From NCBI RefSeq assembly GCF_023856365.1, contig NW_026042725.1, forward strand, positions 1-64,000: a DNA stretch of 64,000 bases. The letters run 5' to 3'. This DNA comes from Brienomyrus brachyistius (lineage: Eukaryota; Chordata; Actinopteri; Osteoglossiformes; Mormyridae). The position numbers and the translations under genes are program-made. The notes beneath the pieces were generated by a model that did not search any database, was not told the origin of the DNA, and saw nothing but the letters and a program-made list of their open reading frames with translations. Position 1 is the stretch's first letter; each line of letters begins with the position of its first letter. Of this stretch, positions 42,056-57,300 are shown in pieces.

Positions 42056-42387
42056 CTGTTCGGGATTTGTAAGTTTAACTATTATCGATTAATGGTAAGC
42101 TAACCTTCTCCAGCGGCTTCACATCTAAATTCATTAAGGACAGATGAGAATAGCTGGAACAATCAGCAGGGCTCTTGCAATATTTTAAAAGGGTTAACAG
42201 TGGCCAATAGAACATTTCAACTTTAATAGCTAGGAACCTTTTTTTTTTTTCAATCATTGATTTCATGAGTATTATTGGTTTTAGTACCATATTTGGATTT
42301 CACACATGAAATAGTAGCAAAGGAGTTATGCTGATGGAGCTTGAGCGTTAAAAACTCACTAGGCTTTGCTCCATTAACATAGTACCG
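42056..42387. other. Anonymous DNA
   Basis: Nothing recognised; an 11-T run near 42240. Confidence 0.35.
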
Positions 42388-43962
42388 TGTCCTGGGTCGG
42401 TGAACATGTAATGCAGCCTTACACATAAGCAGACCATTAAGTTTGCCCTGCACTCTGGAGATCTGAGACTCTGGGTCCTGCTGCTGAGATTGCAGACTCC
42501 AAACCATTCAGTCGTGCCAAACACATGGATATTTAAACACACCAGGTTCAGCAAGGAGCTTCTGGTTTCCCTGTCTTCTGACATCATTATACCGCTTTCA
42601 GCACGTATGGTCTGCTGATGTAAGAAAACGAGGACATACTCACTGCTACATCCCATGCCTGTTTCACCTTGGAAGGCTGAGCTGGAACAGTGGTCCTCCC
42701 ATAAATGATGTGCTCCAGCAGGAGCAGGTCTGTTTTCACAGATGAAAACCGATCAGGCTTGGCAGGCAAACACACCATTGTAATAGCAATCCGCCGTAGC
42801 TCATGCACTGCTGCCTTCTAAAGCTGAGGTGGTTCATTCTCATTGGTTCATTACATTTTACGCCTAAACATATCTCTGAAACATTAAGACAGTCAGGACA
42901 ACCCTTTAGTGCCTTGCACTGATGCAAAGTTTTTTTTTTTCGTTGTCAAAATAGCAAAATGGATTTGGATACACCCATAAAATAGCTTAAAGAGCTCTCA
43001 GTTATATTTTCTGAAAATATTTTATGTGAAACTTTTGCACTAATGTAACAGACTTATACATACACAGTATTAGTACTTCTTGTGTGTTGTGATAAGTACC
43101 ATTAGTGAGCTGTGCCCCTTCAGAGTTGCTGTAGGATGGGAGTGTTTTGAATCCATTCATAATCTGTGTATCTTTCATTCTTTGAATTTTCCGTTTCAAA
43201 ACCAAATTGGAAAAACAAAAAAACAGACGACGGCTTCATGAAGCATTCATAATGCATAATACACATGGCCATAATGTATTATGCCTTTTTTGAAACATTT
43301 AGACCCATGTTTGTAATGCTTTTTCAATGCACAATAGAAAGTACAAAGTATATTTGCATTCTAAATGACGTCAAGAAACATTGTCAAAATGAAACCAGGA
43401 ACAAATGAGTTCTCATACCACAAAATGTTGATGTTTTTTAACGCTCATCTCAATCACAGATATTATTTTTGCCCAATTCTTGAAATCCCATTCACTTTCC
43501 TCTTAGGCCTTTTGCCGAGGAAAACGGATGATCTAAAATGCTAGAAAACCGCCTACAAAATGACATCAGACTTGCACTTGGCCATACCTCCATTCCATAT
43601 CCAGAAGCAGGATCTGCTCTGCACAAGTTCAAAAGTCAGTGGGTGAATCTCTGTACCAGGAATTCAAAGACTGTACTTGTGATCTTGCCATAACTGGTCT
43701 GCTAACTTGCCTTCCAAGAACGAACTTGGGGCGCAATGAATCATGGGATTGTTCTCTTTTGGCAAGGATGCATCCAATGTATGCTTGACATTTGGGGTGG
43801 AGCAAGACCAACATTTACCGTCCTCATGTACTTGTGTTCTTAGTCTTGGAACTGGTCTTCAGCAATGGAAGATGAGGTAAAACAGGTACATGAGCACACA
43901 AGTACGGTCAAGTACATATACAGCCTTTAAGTATGTGCAGAATACGACACTGCCTGATCTGT
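42388..43962 (-). repeat. Right arm of the inverted repeat pair (Myb/SANT-bearing element)
   Basis: Inverted copy of 24072-26102 without the SINE. Its minus strand carries the same Myb/SANT frame (42808 down to about 42550: KPDRFSSVKTDLLLLEHIIY, QPSKVKQAWDVAV). Here, in place of the stop seen in the left arm, a short deletion shifts the frame (RPYVLKAV, stop) before KRYNDVRRQGNQKL in another frame. The two copies therefore decayed independently. Confidence 0.85.
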
Positions 43963-43997
43963 TCCACGTATGCATACATTTTTATGCTGCTTCAAAT

Positions 43998-44155
43998 CTA
44001 ACTTAGCAATTACCGACCTGATTTACATTTCATTTTTGGCAAAAGTTCTGGAGAAGACAGTCACTGCTCAACTTCAGTCATACTTGGAGACGCACAACAT
44101 ACTGGATTGATTCCAGTCGGTCTTCCGCCAGTGACACAGCATTAAAACTGACTTA
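43998..44155 (+). pseudogene. L2/CR1/Rex-type LINE reverse transcriptase fragment
   Basis: The frame reads ISFLAKVLEKTVTAQLQSYL, ETHNILD, stop, FQSVFRQ, stop, HSIKTDL. This is the RT segment NYRPISxxxFLAKVLEKxVxxQLxxxLxxxNxxxxFQSGFRxxHSTETA shared by L2/CR1/Rex LINEs, with several stops. It covers only about 50 residues. Confidence 0.75.
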
Positions 44156-44377
44156 CCTAAAATAAGTAGCCCTGTGTACGTGTGTACGTATTCAGTAAGT
44201 AATTGTTTCAGATACACAGCATTACATCACAAAGCATTATGTCATACACAGCATTGTCACATGGCATTACATCATCCTCATATAGGGCATGTTCAGACGT
44301 TCACTCTAATCATATTGACTGCAACAGAAACAACCCTCTTTTTTTTCTTTCTTTTCTTTTTTTTGTAAAAAAATGCA
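44156..44377. other. Anonymous, TC-rich tract
   Basis: A run of T with scattered C (44337-44365), followed by GTAAAAAAATGCAG, directly precedes the tRNA-like sequence. GCATTAC/GCATTGTCAC words repeat a few times at 44219-44275. Confidence 0.4.
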
Positions 44378-44450
44378 GGTAGTGTGGCCAAGGCGCTGGA
44401 TTTAGGCTCCAGTCTCTTCGGAGGCGTGGGTCTGAATCCCACTGCTGCCA
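44378..44450 (+). pseudogene. tRNA-Leu(UAG) pseudogene with D-arm deletion
   Basis: 73 nt from GGTAGTGTGGCC to CCACTGCTGCCA. Acceptor stem ends pair, the anticodon loop is GGATTTAGGCTCC (anticodon TAG), the long variable arm CAGTCTCTTCGGAGGCG is intact, and the T arm is GGGTCTGAATCCC. Compared with vertebrate tRNA-Leu(TAG), about 9 nt of the D loop are missing after GGCC (removing most of the A box), and the T loop TTCGAAT is changed to TCTGAAT (B box damaged). So it is unlikely to be transcribed or folded properly. It has no introns and no encoded CCA beyond the stem. Confidence 0.85.
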
Positions 44451-47400
44451 TGTTTACATCATATTCCCTCGCTTCACCGGCAGAAGGAGAGGATGCATTG
44501 CTGTGAGCTCGGGTCCGGACGATGACGATGACTTGAGGGATATTAGCATATTAGCATATTAGCATATTAGCATAGCGTGTTAGCATATTAGCGTATTAGC
44601 ATATTAGCATATTAGCATATTAGCATATTAGCATATTAGCATATTAGCATAGCGTGTTAGCATATTAGCATATTAGTATATTAGGATGTTAGCATATTAG
44701 CATATTAGCATATTAGCATATTAGCATAGCGTGTTAGCATATTAGCGTATTAGCATATTAGCATAGCATATTAGCATATTAGCATATTAGCATATTAGCA
44801 TATTAGCATAGCATATTAGCATATTAGCATATTAGCATATTAGCATAGCATATTAGCATATTAGCATATTAGCATAGCGTGTTAGCATATTAGCATATTA
44901 GCATATTAGCATATTAGCATAGCATATTAGCATATTAGCATATTAGCATAGCATATTAGCATATTAGCATATTAGCATATTAGCATATTAGCATATTAAT
45001 ATATTAGCATATTAGCATATTAGCATATTAGCATAGCGTGTTAGAATATTAGCGTATTAACATAGCATATTAGCATAGCATATTAGCATATTAGCATATT
45101 AGCATATTAGCATAGCGTGTTAGCATATTAGCGTATTAGCATATTAGCATATTAGCATAGCATATTAGCATATTAGCATATTAGCATATTAGCATAGCGT
45201 GTTAGCATATTAGCATATTAGCGTATTAGCATAGCATATTAGAATAGCATATTAGCATATTAACATATTAGCATAGCATATTAGCATAGCGTGTTAGCAT
45301 ATTAGCGTATTAGCATATTAGCATATTAGCATAGCATATTAGCATATTAACATATTAGCATATTAGCATATTAGCATAGCGTGTTAGCATATTAGCGTAT
45401 TAGCATATTAGCATATTAACATAGCATATTAGCATATTAGCATATTAGCATATTAGCATAGCGTGTAAGCATATTAGCGTATTAGCGTATTAGCATATTA
45501 GCATATTAGCATATTAGCATATTAGCATATTTGCATATTAGCATAGCGTGTTAGCATATTAGCGTATTAGCATATTAGCATATTAGCATATTAGCATAGC
45601 ATGTTAGCATATTAGCGTATTAGCATATTAGCATAATAGCATATTAGCATAGCGTGTTAGCATAGCGTATTAGCATATTAGCATATTAGCATATTAGCAT
45701 AGCATATTAGCATATTAGCATATTAGCATATTAGCATATTAGCATATTAGCATAGCATATTAGCATATTAGCATAGCATATTAGCATATTAGCATATTAG
45801 CATATTAGCATATTAGCATAGCGTGTTAGCATATTAGCATATTAGCATATTAGCATATTAGCATAGCATATTAGCATATTAGCATATTAGCATATTAGCA
45901 TATTAGCATATTAGCATAGCATATTAGCATATTAGCATATTAGCATATTAGCATAGCATATTAACATATTAGCATATTAGCATATTAGCATATTAGCATA
46001 TTAGCATAGCGTGTTAGCATATTAGCGTATTAGCATATTAGCATATTAGCATACCATATTAGCATATTAGTATATTAGCATATTAGCATAGCGTGTTAGC
46101 ATATTAGCATATTAGCATATTAGCATATTAGCATAGCGTGTTAACATAGCGGATTAGCATATTAGCATATTAGCATAGCATATTAGCATATTAGCATATT
46201 AGCATAGCATATTAGCATAGCGTGTTAGCATATTAGCATATTAGCATAGCGTGTTAGCATATTAGCGTATTAGCATATTAGTATATTAGCATAGCATATT
46301 AGCATATTAGCATATTAGCACATTAGCATAGCGTGTTAGCATATTAGCGTATTAGCATATTAGTATATTAGCATAGCATATTAGCATACTAGCATATTAG
46401 CATATTAGCATATTAGCATAGCGTGTTAGCATATTAGCGTATTAGCATATTAGCATATTAGCATATTAGCATAGCATATTAGCATATTAGCATATTAGCA
46501 TATTAGCATAGCGTGTTAGCATATTAGCGTATTAGCATATTAGCATATTAGCATAGCATATTAGCATATTAGCATATTAGCACATTAGCATAGCGTGTTA
46601 GCATATTAGCGTATTAGCATATTAGTATATTAGCATAGCATATTAGCATATTAGCATATTAGCATATTAGCATATTAGCATAGCGTGTTAGCATATTAGC
46701 GTATTAGCATATTAGCATATTAGCATATTAGCATAGCATATTAGTATATTAGCATATTAGCATATTAGCATATTAGCATAGCGTGTTAGCATATTAGCGT
46801 ATTAGCATATTAGCATATTAGCATAGCATATTAGCATATTAGCATATTAGCATATTAGCATATTAGCATATTAGCATAGTATATTAGCATATTAGCATAG
46901 CGTGTTAGCATATTAGCATATTAGCGTATTAGCATATTAGCATATTAGCATACCATATTAGCATATTAGCATATTAGCATATTAGCATATTAGCATATTA
47001 GCATAGCGTGTTAGCATATTAGCATATTAGCATATTAGCATATTAGCATAGCGTGTTAACATAGCGGATTAGCATATTAGCATATTAGCATAGCATATTA
47101 GCATATTAGAATAGCATATTAGCATATTAGCATAGCGTGTTAGCATATTAGCATATTAGCATATTAGCATAGCGTGTTAGCATATTAGCGTATTAGCATA
47201 GCATATTAGCATATTAGCATATTAGCATATTAGCATATTAGCATATTAGCATAGCGTGTTAGCATATTAGCGTATTAGCATATTAGTATATTAGCATAGC
47301 ATATTAGCATATTAGCATATTAGCATATTAGCATAGCGTGTTAGCATATTAGCGTATTAGCATATTAGCATATTAGCATAATAGCATAGCATATTAGCAT

Positions 47401-49319
47401 ATTAGCATAGCATATTAGCATATTAGCATATTAGCATATTAGCATATTAACATATTAGCATAGCGTGTAAGCATATTAGCGTATTAGCATATTAGCATAG
47501 CATATTAGCATATTAGCATATTAGCATATTAGCATATTAGCATATTAGCATATTAGCATATTAGCATAGCGTTTTAGCATATTAGCGTATTAGCATATTA
47601 GTATATTAGCATAGCATATTAGCATACTAGCATATTAGCATATTAGCATATTAGCATAGCGTGTTAGCATATTAGCGTATTAGCATATTAGCGTATTAGC
47701 ATATTAGCATATTAGCATATTAGCATAGCATATTAGCATATTAGCATATTAGCATATTAGCATAGCGTGTTAGCATATTAGCGTATTAGCATATTAGCAT
47801 ATTAGCATAGCATATTAGCATATTAGCATATTAGCATATTAGCATAGCGTGTTAGCATATTAGCGTATTAGCATATTAGCATATTAGCATAGAATATTAG
47901 CATATTAGCATATTAGCATATTAGCATATTAGCATATTAGCATATTAGCATAGCATATTAGCATATTAGCATATTAGCATATTAGCATAGCGTGTTAGCA
48001 TAGCAATTAGCATATTAGCATATTAGCATAGCATATTAGCATATTAGCATGCATATTTGCATATTAGCATAGCGTGTTAGCATATTAGCGTATTAGCATA
48101 TTAGCATATTAGCATATTAGCATAGCGTGTTAGCATATTAGCATATTAGCATATTAGCATATTAGCATATTAGCATAGCATATTAGCATATTAGCATATT
48201 AGGATAGCGTGTTAGCATATTAGCGTATTAGCATATTAGCATATTAGCATATTAGCATAGCGTGTTAGCATATTAGCGTATTGGCATATTAGCATATTAG
48301 CATAGCATATTAGCATATTAGCATATTAGCATATTAGCATATTAGCATAGCGTGTTAGCATATTAGCGTATTAGCATATTAGCATAGCATATTAGCATAG
48401 CATATTAGCATATTAGCATATTAGCATATTAGCATATTAGCATAGCATATTAGCATAGTATAGCGTGTTAGCATATTAGCGTATTAGCATATTAGCATAT
48501 TAGCATACCATATTAGCATATTAGCATATTAGCATATTAGCATATTAGCATATTAGCATAGCGTGTTAGCATATTAGCATATTAGCATATTAGCATATTA
48601 GCATAGCGTGTTATAGCGGATTAGCATATTAGCATATTAGCATAGCATATTAGCATATTAGCATATTAGTATATTAGCATAGCATATTAGCATATTAGCA
48701 TAGCGTGTTAGCATATTAGCATATTAGCATATAAGCATATTAGCATAGCGTGAGCATATTAGCATATTAGCATATTAGCATATTAGCATATTAGCATAGC
48801 ATATTAGCAAATTAGCATATTAGCATATTAGCATATTAGCGTATTAGCATAGCGTGTTAGCATATTAGCGTATTAGCATATTAGCGTATTAGCATATTAG
48901 TATATTAGCATAGCATATTAGCATATTAGCATATTAGCATATTAGCATAGCGTGTTAGCATATTAGCGTATTAGCATATTAGCATATTAGCATATTAGCA
49001 TAGCATATTAGCATATTAGCATAGCATATTAGCATATTACCGTATTAGCATATTAGCATATTAGCATAACGTGTTAGCATATTAGCGTATTAGCATATTA
49101 GCATATTAGCATAGCATATTAGCATATTAGCATATTAGCATATTAACATATTAGCATATTAGCATAGCGTGTTAGCATATTAGCGTATTAGCATATTAGC
49201 ATATTAGCATATTAGCATAGCATATTAGCATATTAGCATATTAGCATATTAGCATATTAGCATAGCGTGTTAGCATATTAGCGTATTAGCATATTAGCAT
49301 ATTAGCATAGCATATTAGC

Positions 49320-52300
49320 ATATTAACATATTAATATATTAATATATTAGCATATTAGCATATTAGCATATTAGCATAGCGTGTTAGCATATTAGCAATT
49401 AGCATATTAGCATATTAGCATAGCATATTAGCATATTAGCATATTAGCATATTAGCATAGCGTGTTAGCATATTAGCATATTAGTATATTAGGATATTAG
49501 CATATTAGGATATTAGCATATTAGCATATTAGCATATTAGCATAGCATATTAGCATAGCGTGTTAGCATATTAGTGTATTAGCATATTAGCATATTAGCA
49601 TAGCATATTAGCATATTAGCATATTAGCATATTAGCATATTAGCATATTAGCATAGCGTGTTAGCATATTAGCATAGCATAGCATATTAGCATAGCATAT
49701 TAGCATATTAGCATATTAGCATATTAGCATATTAGCATATTAGCATATTAGCATAGCGTGTTAGCATATTAGCGTATTAGCATATTAGCATAGCATATCA
49801 GCATATTAGCATATTAGCATATTAGCATATTAGCATATTAGCATATTAGCATAGCATATTAGCATATTAGCATATTAGCATATTAGCATAGCGTGTTAGC
49901 ATATTAGCATATTAGCATATTAGCATAGCATATTAGCATAGTGTGTTAGCATATTAGCATATTAGCATATTAGCATAAAATATTAGCATATTAACATATT
50001 AGCATATTAACATATTAGCATATTAGCATAGCGTGTTAGCATATTAGCGTATTAGCATATTAGCATATTAGCATATTAGCATTGCGTGTTAGCATATTAG
50101 CGTATTAGCATATTAGCATATTAGCATATTAGCATAGCATATTAGCATATTAACATAGCATATTAGCATATTAGCATATTAGCATAGCGTGTTAGCATAT
50201 TAGCGTATTAGCATATTAGCATGTTAGCATAGCATATTAGCATATTAGCATATTAGCATAGCGTGTTAGCATATTAGCGTATTAGCATATTAGCATATTA
50301 GCATATTAGCATATTTGCATATTAGCATAGCGTGTTAGCATATTAGCGTATTAGCATATTAGCATATTAGCATATTAGCATAGCGTGTTAGCATATTAGC
50401 GTATTAGCATATTAGCATATTAGCATAGCATATTAGCATATTAGCATATTAGCATATTAGCATAGCGTGTTAGCATATTAGCATATTAGCATATTAGCAT
50501 ATTAGCATATTAGCATAGCATATTAGCATATTAGCATATTAGCATAGCGTGTTAGCATATTAGCATATTAGCATATTAGCATAGCATATTAGCATAGTGT
50601 GTTAGCATATTAGCATATTAGCATATTAGCATAAAATATTAGCATATTAACATATTAGCATATTAACATATTAGCATATTAGCATAGCGTGTTAGCATAT
50701 TAGCGTATTAGCATATTAGCATATTAGCATATTAGCATTGCATGTTAGCATATTAGCGTATTAGCATATTAGCATATTAGCATATTAGCATAGCATATTA
50801 GCATATTAACATATTAGCATATTAGCATATTAGCATATTAGCATAGCGTGTTAGCATATTAGCGTATTAGCATATTAGCATGTTAGCATAGCATATTAGC
50901 ATATTAGCATATTAGCATAGCGTGTTAGCATATTAGCGTATTAGCATATTAGCATATTAGCATATTAGCATATTTGCATATTAGCATAGCGTTTTAGCAT
51001 ATTAGCGTATTAGCATATTAGCATATTAGCATATTAGCATAGCGTGTTAGCATATTAGCGTATTAGCATATTAGCATATTAGCATAGCATATTAGCATAT
51101 TAGCATATTAGCATATTAGCATATTAGCATAGCGTGTTAGCATATTAGCATATTAGCATATTAGCATATTAGCATATTAGCATAGCATATTAGCATATTA
51201 GCATATTAGCATATTAGCATATTAGCATATTAGCATAGCATATTAGCATAGCATAGCGTGTTAGCATATTAGCGTATTAGCATATTAGCATATTAGCATA
51301 CCATATTAGCATATTAGCATATTAGCATATTAGCATAGCGTGTTAGCATATTAGCATATTAGCATATTAGCATATTAGCATAGCGTGTTATAGCGGATTA
51401 GCATATTAGCATATTAGCATAGCATATTAGCATATTAGCATATTAGTATATTAGCATAGCATATTAGCATATTAGCATAGCGTGTTAGCATATTAGCATA
51501 TTAGCATATAAGCATATTAGCATAGCGTGAGCATATTAGCATATTAGCATATTAGCATATTAGCATATTAGCATAGCATATTAGCAAATTAGCATATTAG
51601 CATATTAGCATATTAGCATATTAGCATAGCGTGTTAGCATATTAGCGTATTAGCATATTAGCGTATTAGCATATTAGTATATTAGCATAGCATATTAGCA
51701 TATTAGCATATTAGCATATTAGCATAGCGTGTTAGCATATTAGCGTATTAGCATATTAGCATATTAGCATATTAGCATATTAGCATATTAGCATAGCATA
51801 TTAGCATATTAGCATATTAGCATATTAGCATATTAGCATAGCATATTAGCATAGCATAGCGTGTTAGCATATTAGCGTATTAGCATATTAGCATATTAGC
51901 ATACCATATTAGCATATTAGCATATTAGCATATTAGCATAGCGTGTTAGCATATTAGCATATTAGCATATTAGCATATTAGCATAGCGTGTTATAGCGGA
52001 TTAGCATATTAGCATATTAGCATAGCATATTAGCATATTAGCATAGTATATTAGCATAGCATATTAGCATATTAGCATAGCGTGTTAGCATATTAGCATA
52101 TTAGCATATAAGCATATTAGCATAGCGTGAGCATATTAGCATATTAGCATATTAGCATATTAGCATATTAGCATAGCATATTAGCAAATTAGCATATTAG
52201 CATATTAGCATATTAGCATATTAGCATAGCGTGTTAGCATATTAGCGTATTAGCATATTAGCGTATTAGCATATTAGTATATTAGCATAGCATATTAGCA

Positions 52301-55300
52301 TATTAGCATATTAGCATATTAGCATAGCGTGTTAGCATATTAGCGTATTAGCATATTAGCATATTAGCATAGCATATTAGCATATTAGCATAGTATATTA
52401 GCATATTACCGTATTAGCATATTAGCGTATTAGCATATTAGTATATTAGCATAGCATATTAGCATATTAGCATATTAGCATATTAGCATAGCGTGTTAGC
52501 ATATTAGCGTATTAGCATATTAGCATATTAGCATATTAGCATAGCATATTAGCATATTAGCATAGCATATTAGCATATTACCGTATTAGCATATTAGCAT
52601 ATTAGCATAACGTGTTAGCATATTAGCGTATTAGCATATTAGCATATTAGCATAGCATATTAGCATATTAGCATATTAGCATATTAGCATATTAGCATAT
52701 TAGCATAGCGTGTTAGCAAATTAGCGTATTAGCATATTAGCATATTAGCATATTAGCATAGCATATTAGCATATTAGCATATTAGCATATTAGCATATTA
52801 GCATAGCGTGTTAGCATATTAGCGTATTAGCATATTAGCATATTAGCATAGCATATTAGCATATTAACATATTAATATATTAATATATTAGCATATTAGC
52901 ATATTAGCATATTAGCATAGCGTGTTAGCATATTAGCAATTAGCATATTAGCATATTAGCATAGCATATTAGCATATTAGCATATTAGCATATTAGCATA
53001 GCGTGTTAGCATATTAGCATATTAGTATATTAGGATATTAGCATATTAGGATATTAGCATATTAGCATATTAGCATATTAGCATATTAGCATAGCATATT
53101 AGCATAGCGTGTTAGCATATTAGTGTATTAGCATATTAGCATATTAGCATAGCATATTAGCATATTAGCATATTAGCATATTAGCATATTAGCATATTAG
53201 CATATTAGCATAGCGTGTTAGCATATTAGCATAGCATAGCATATTAGCATAGCATATTAGCATATTAGCATATTAGCATATTAGCATATTAGCATAGCGT
53301 GTTAGCATATTAGCGTATTAGCATATTAGCATAGCATATCAGCATATTAGCATATTAGCATATTAGCATATTAGCATATTAGCATATTAGCATATTAGCA
53401 TAGCATATTAGCATATTAGCATATTAGCATATTAGCATAGCGTGTTAGCATATTAGCATATTAGCATATTAGCATAGCATATTAGCATAGTGTGTTAGCA
53501 TATTAGCATATTTGCATATTAGCATAAAATATTAGCATATTAACATATTAGCATATTAACATATTAGCATATTAGCATAGCGTGTTAGCATATTAGCGTA
53601 TTAGCATATTAGCATATTAGCATATTAGCATTGCGTGTTAGCATATTAGCGTATTAGCATATTAGCATATTAGCATATTAGCATAGCATATTAGCATATT
53701 AACATATTAGCATATTAGCATATTAGCATATTAGCATATTAGCATAGCGTGTTAGCATATTAGCGTATTAGCATATTAGCATGTTAGCATAGCATATTAG
53801 CATATTAGCATATTAGCATAGCGTGTTAGCATATTAGCGTATTAGCATATTAGCATATTAGCATATTAGCATATTTGCATATTAGCATAGCGTGTTAGCA
53901 TATTAGCGTATTAGCATATTAGCATATTAGCATATTAGCATAGCGTGTTAGCATATTAGCGTATTAGCATATTAGCATATTAGCATATTAGCATAGCATA
54001 TTAGCATATTAGCATATTAGCATATTAGCATAGCGTGTTAGCATATTAGCATATTAGCATATTAGCATATTAGCATATTAGCATAGCATATTAGCATATT
54101 AGCATATTAGCATAGCGTGTTAGCATATTAGCATATTAGCATATTAGCATAGCATATTAGCATAGTGTGTTAGCATATTAGCATATTAGCATATTAGCAT
54201 AAAATATTAGCATAACATATTAGCATATTAACATATTAGCATATTAGCATAGCGTGTTAGCATATTAGCGTATTAGCATATTAGCATATTAGCATATTAG
54301 CATTGCGTGTTAGCATATTAGCGTATTAGCATATTAGCATATTAGCATATTAGCATAGCATATTAGCATATTAACATATTAGCATATTAGCATATTAGCA
54401 TATTAGCATAGCGTGTTAGCATATTAGCGTATTAGCATATTAGCATGTTAGCATAGCATATTAGCATATTAGCATATTAGCATAGCGTGTTAGCATATTA
54501 GCGTATTAGCATATTAGCATATTAGCATATTAGCATATTTGCATATTAGCATAGCGTGTTAGCATATTAGCGTATTAGCATATTAGCATATTAGCATATT
54601 AGCATAGCGTGTTAGCATATTAGCGTATTAGCATATTAGCATATTAGCATAGCATATTAGCATATTAGCATATTAGCATATTAGCATAGCGTGTTAGCAT
54701 ATTAGCATATTAGCATATTAGCATATTAGCATAGCATATTAGCATATTAGCATATTAGCATATTAGCATATTAGCATAGCATATTAGCATAGCATAGCGT
54801 GTTAGCATATTAGCGTATTAGCATATTAGCATATTAGCATACCATATTAGCATATTAGCATATTAGCATATTAGCATAGCGTGTTAGCATATTAGCATAT
54901 TAGCATATTAGCATATTAGCATAGCGTGTTATAGCGGATTAGCATATTAGCATATTAGCATAGCATATTAGCATATTAGCATATTAGTATATTAGCATAG
55001 CATATTAGCATATTAGCATAGCGTGTTAGCATATTAGCATATTAGCATATAAGCATATTAGCATAGCGTGAGCATATTAGCATATTAGCATATTAGCATA
55101 TTAGCATATTAGCATAGCATATTAGCAAATTAGCATATTAGCATATTAGCATATTAGCATATTAGCATAGCGTGTTAGCATATTAGCGTATTAGCATATT
55201 AGCGTATTAGCATATTAGTATATTAGCATAGCATATTAGCATATTAGCATATTAGCATATTAGCATAGCGTGTTAGCATATTAGCGTATTAGCATATTAG

Positions 55301-57300
55301 CATATTAGCATATTAGCATATTAGCATATTAGCATATTAGCATATTAGCATAGCATATTAGCATATTAGCATATTAGCATATTAGCATATTAGCATAGCA
55401 TATTAGCATAGCATAGCGTGTTAGCATATTAGCGTATTAGCATATTAGCATATTAGCATACCATATTAGCATATTAGCATATTAGCATATTAGCATAGCG
55501 TGTTAGCATATTAGCATATTAGCATATTAGCATATTAGCATATTAGCATAGCGTGTTATAGCGGATTAGCATATTAGCATATTAGCATAGCATATTAGCA
55601 TATTAGCATATTAGTATATTAGCATAGCATATTAGCATATTAGCATAGCGTGTTAGCATATTAGCATATTAGCATATAAGCATACCATATTAGCATATTA
55701 GCATATTAGCATATTAGCATAGCGTGTTAGCATATTAGCATATTAGCATATTAGCATATTAGCATAGCGTGTTATAGCGGATTAGCATATTAGCATATTA
55801 GCATAGCATATTAGCATATTAGCATATTAGCATATTAGCATATTAGCATAGCGTGTTAGCATATTAGCATATTAGCATATAAGCATATTAGCATAGCGTG
55901 AGCATATTAGCATATTAGCATATTAGCATATTAGCATATTAGCATAGCATATTAGCAAATTAGCATATTAGCATATTAGCATATTAGCATATTAGCATAG
56001 CGTGTTAGCATATTAGCGTATTAGCATATTAGCGTATTAGCATATTAGTATATTAGCATAGCATATTAGCATATTAGCATATTAGCATATTAGCATATTA
56101 GCATAGCGTGTTAGCATATTACCGTATTAGCATATTAGCATATTAGCATATTAGCATATTAGCATATTAGCATATTAGCATAGCATATTAGCATATTAGC
56201 ATATTAGCATATTAGCATATTAGCATAGCATATTAGCATAGCATAGCGTGTTAGCATATTAGCGTATTAGCATATTAGCATATTAGCATACCATATTAGC
56301 ATATTAGCATATTAGCATATTAACATAGCGTGTTAGCATATTAGCATATTAGCATATTAGCATATTAGCATAGCGTGTTATAGCGGATTAGCATATTAGC
56401 ATATTAGCATAGCATATTAGCATATTAGCATATTAGTATATTAGCATAGCATATTAGCATATTAGCATAGCGTGTTAGCATATTAGCATATTAGCATATA
56501 AGCATATTAGCATAGCGTGAGCATATTAGCATATTAGCATATTAGCATATTAGCATATTAGCATATTAGCATAGCATATTAGCATATTAGCATATTAGCA
56601 TATTAGCATATTAACATATTAGCATAGCGTGTTAGCATATTAGCGTATTAGCATATTAGCGTATTAGCATATTAGTATATTAGCATAGCATATTAGCATA
56701 TTAGCATATTAGCATATTAGCATAGCGTATTAGCATATTAGTATATTAGCATAGCATATTAGCATATTAGCATATTAGCATATTAGCATAGCGTGTTAGC
56801 ATATTAGCGTATTAGCATATTAGCATATTAGCATATTAGCATATTAGCATATTAGCATAGCATATTAGCATATTAGCATATTAGCATATTAGCATAGCAT
56901 AGCATATTAGCATAGCATATTAGCATATTAGCATATTAGCATATTAGCATATTAGCATAGCGTGTTAGCATATTAGCGTATTAGCATATTAGCATAGCAT
57001 ATCTGCATATTAGCATATTAGCATATTAGCATATTAGCATATTAGCATAGCATATTAGCATATTAGCATATTAGCATATTAGCATAGCGTGTTAGCATAT
57101 TAGCATATTAGCATATTAGCATAGCATATTAGCATAGTGTGTTAGCATATTAGCATATTAGCATATTAGCATAAAATATTAGCATATTAACATATTAGCA
57201 TATTAACATATTAGCATATTAGCATAGCGTGTTAGCATATTAGCGTATTAGCATATTAGCATATTAGCATATTAGCATTGCGTGTTAGCATATTAGCGTA
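49320..57300. repeat. About 3.55-kb large-scale duplication within the satellite
   Basis: Rare variants recur in the same order: TTAATATATTAATATATT at about 49331 and 52869; TTAGGATATTAGCATATTAGG at about 49490 and 53031; GCATAAAATATT at about 49977, 50633, 53525, 54201 and 57173. The distances of 3539, 3541, 3548 and 3568 bp agree, and 49977-50633 and 53525-54201 show an inner step of about 0.66 kb. So a block of many 90-bp units was duplicated as a whole, after the variants arose. Confidence 0.8.

Noticed and set aside
44378..44450. Functional tRNA-Leu gene
   Set aside because: D arm and A box largely deleted and the T-loop TTCGAAT is changed.
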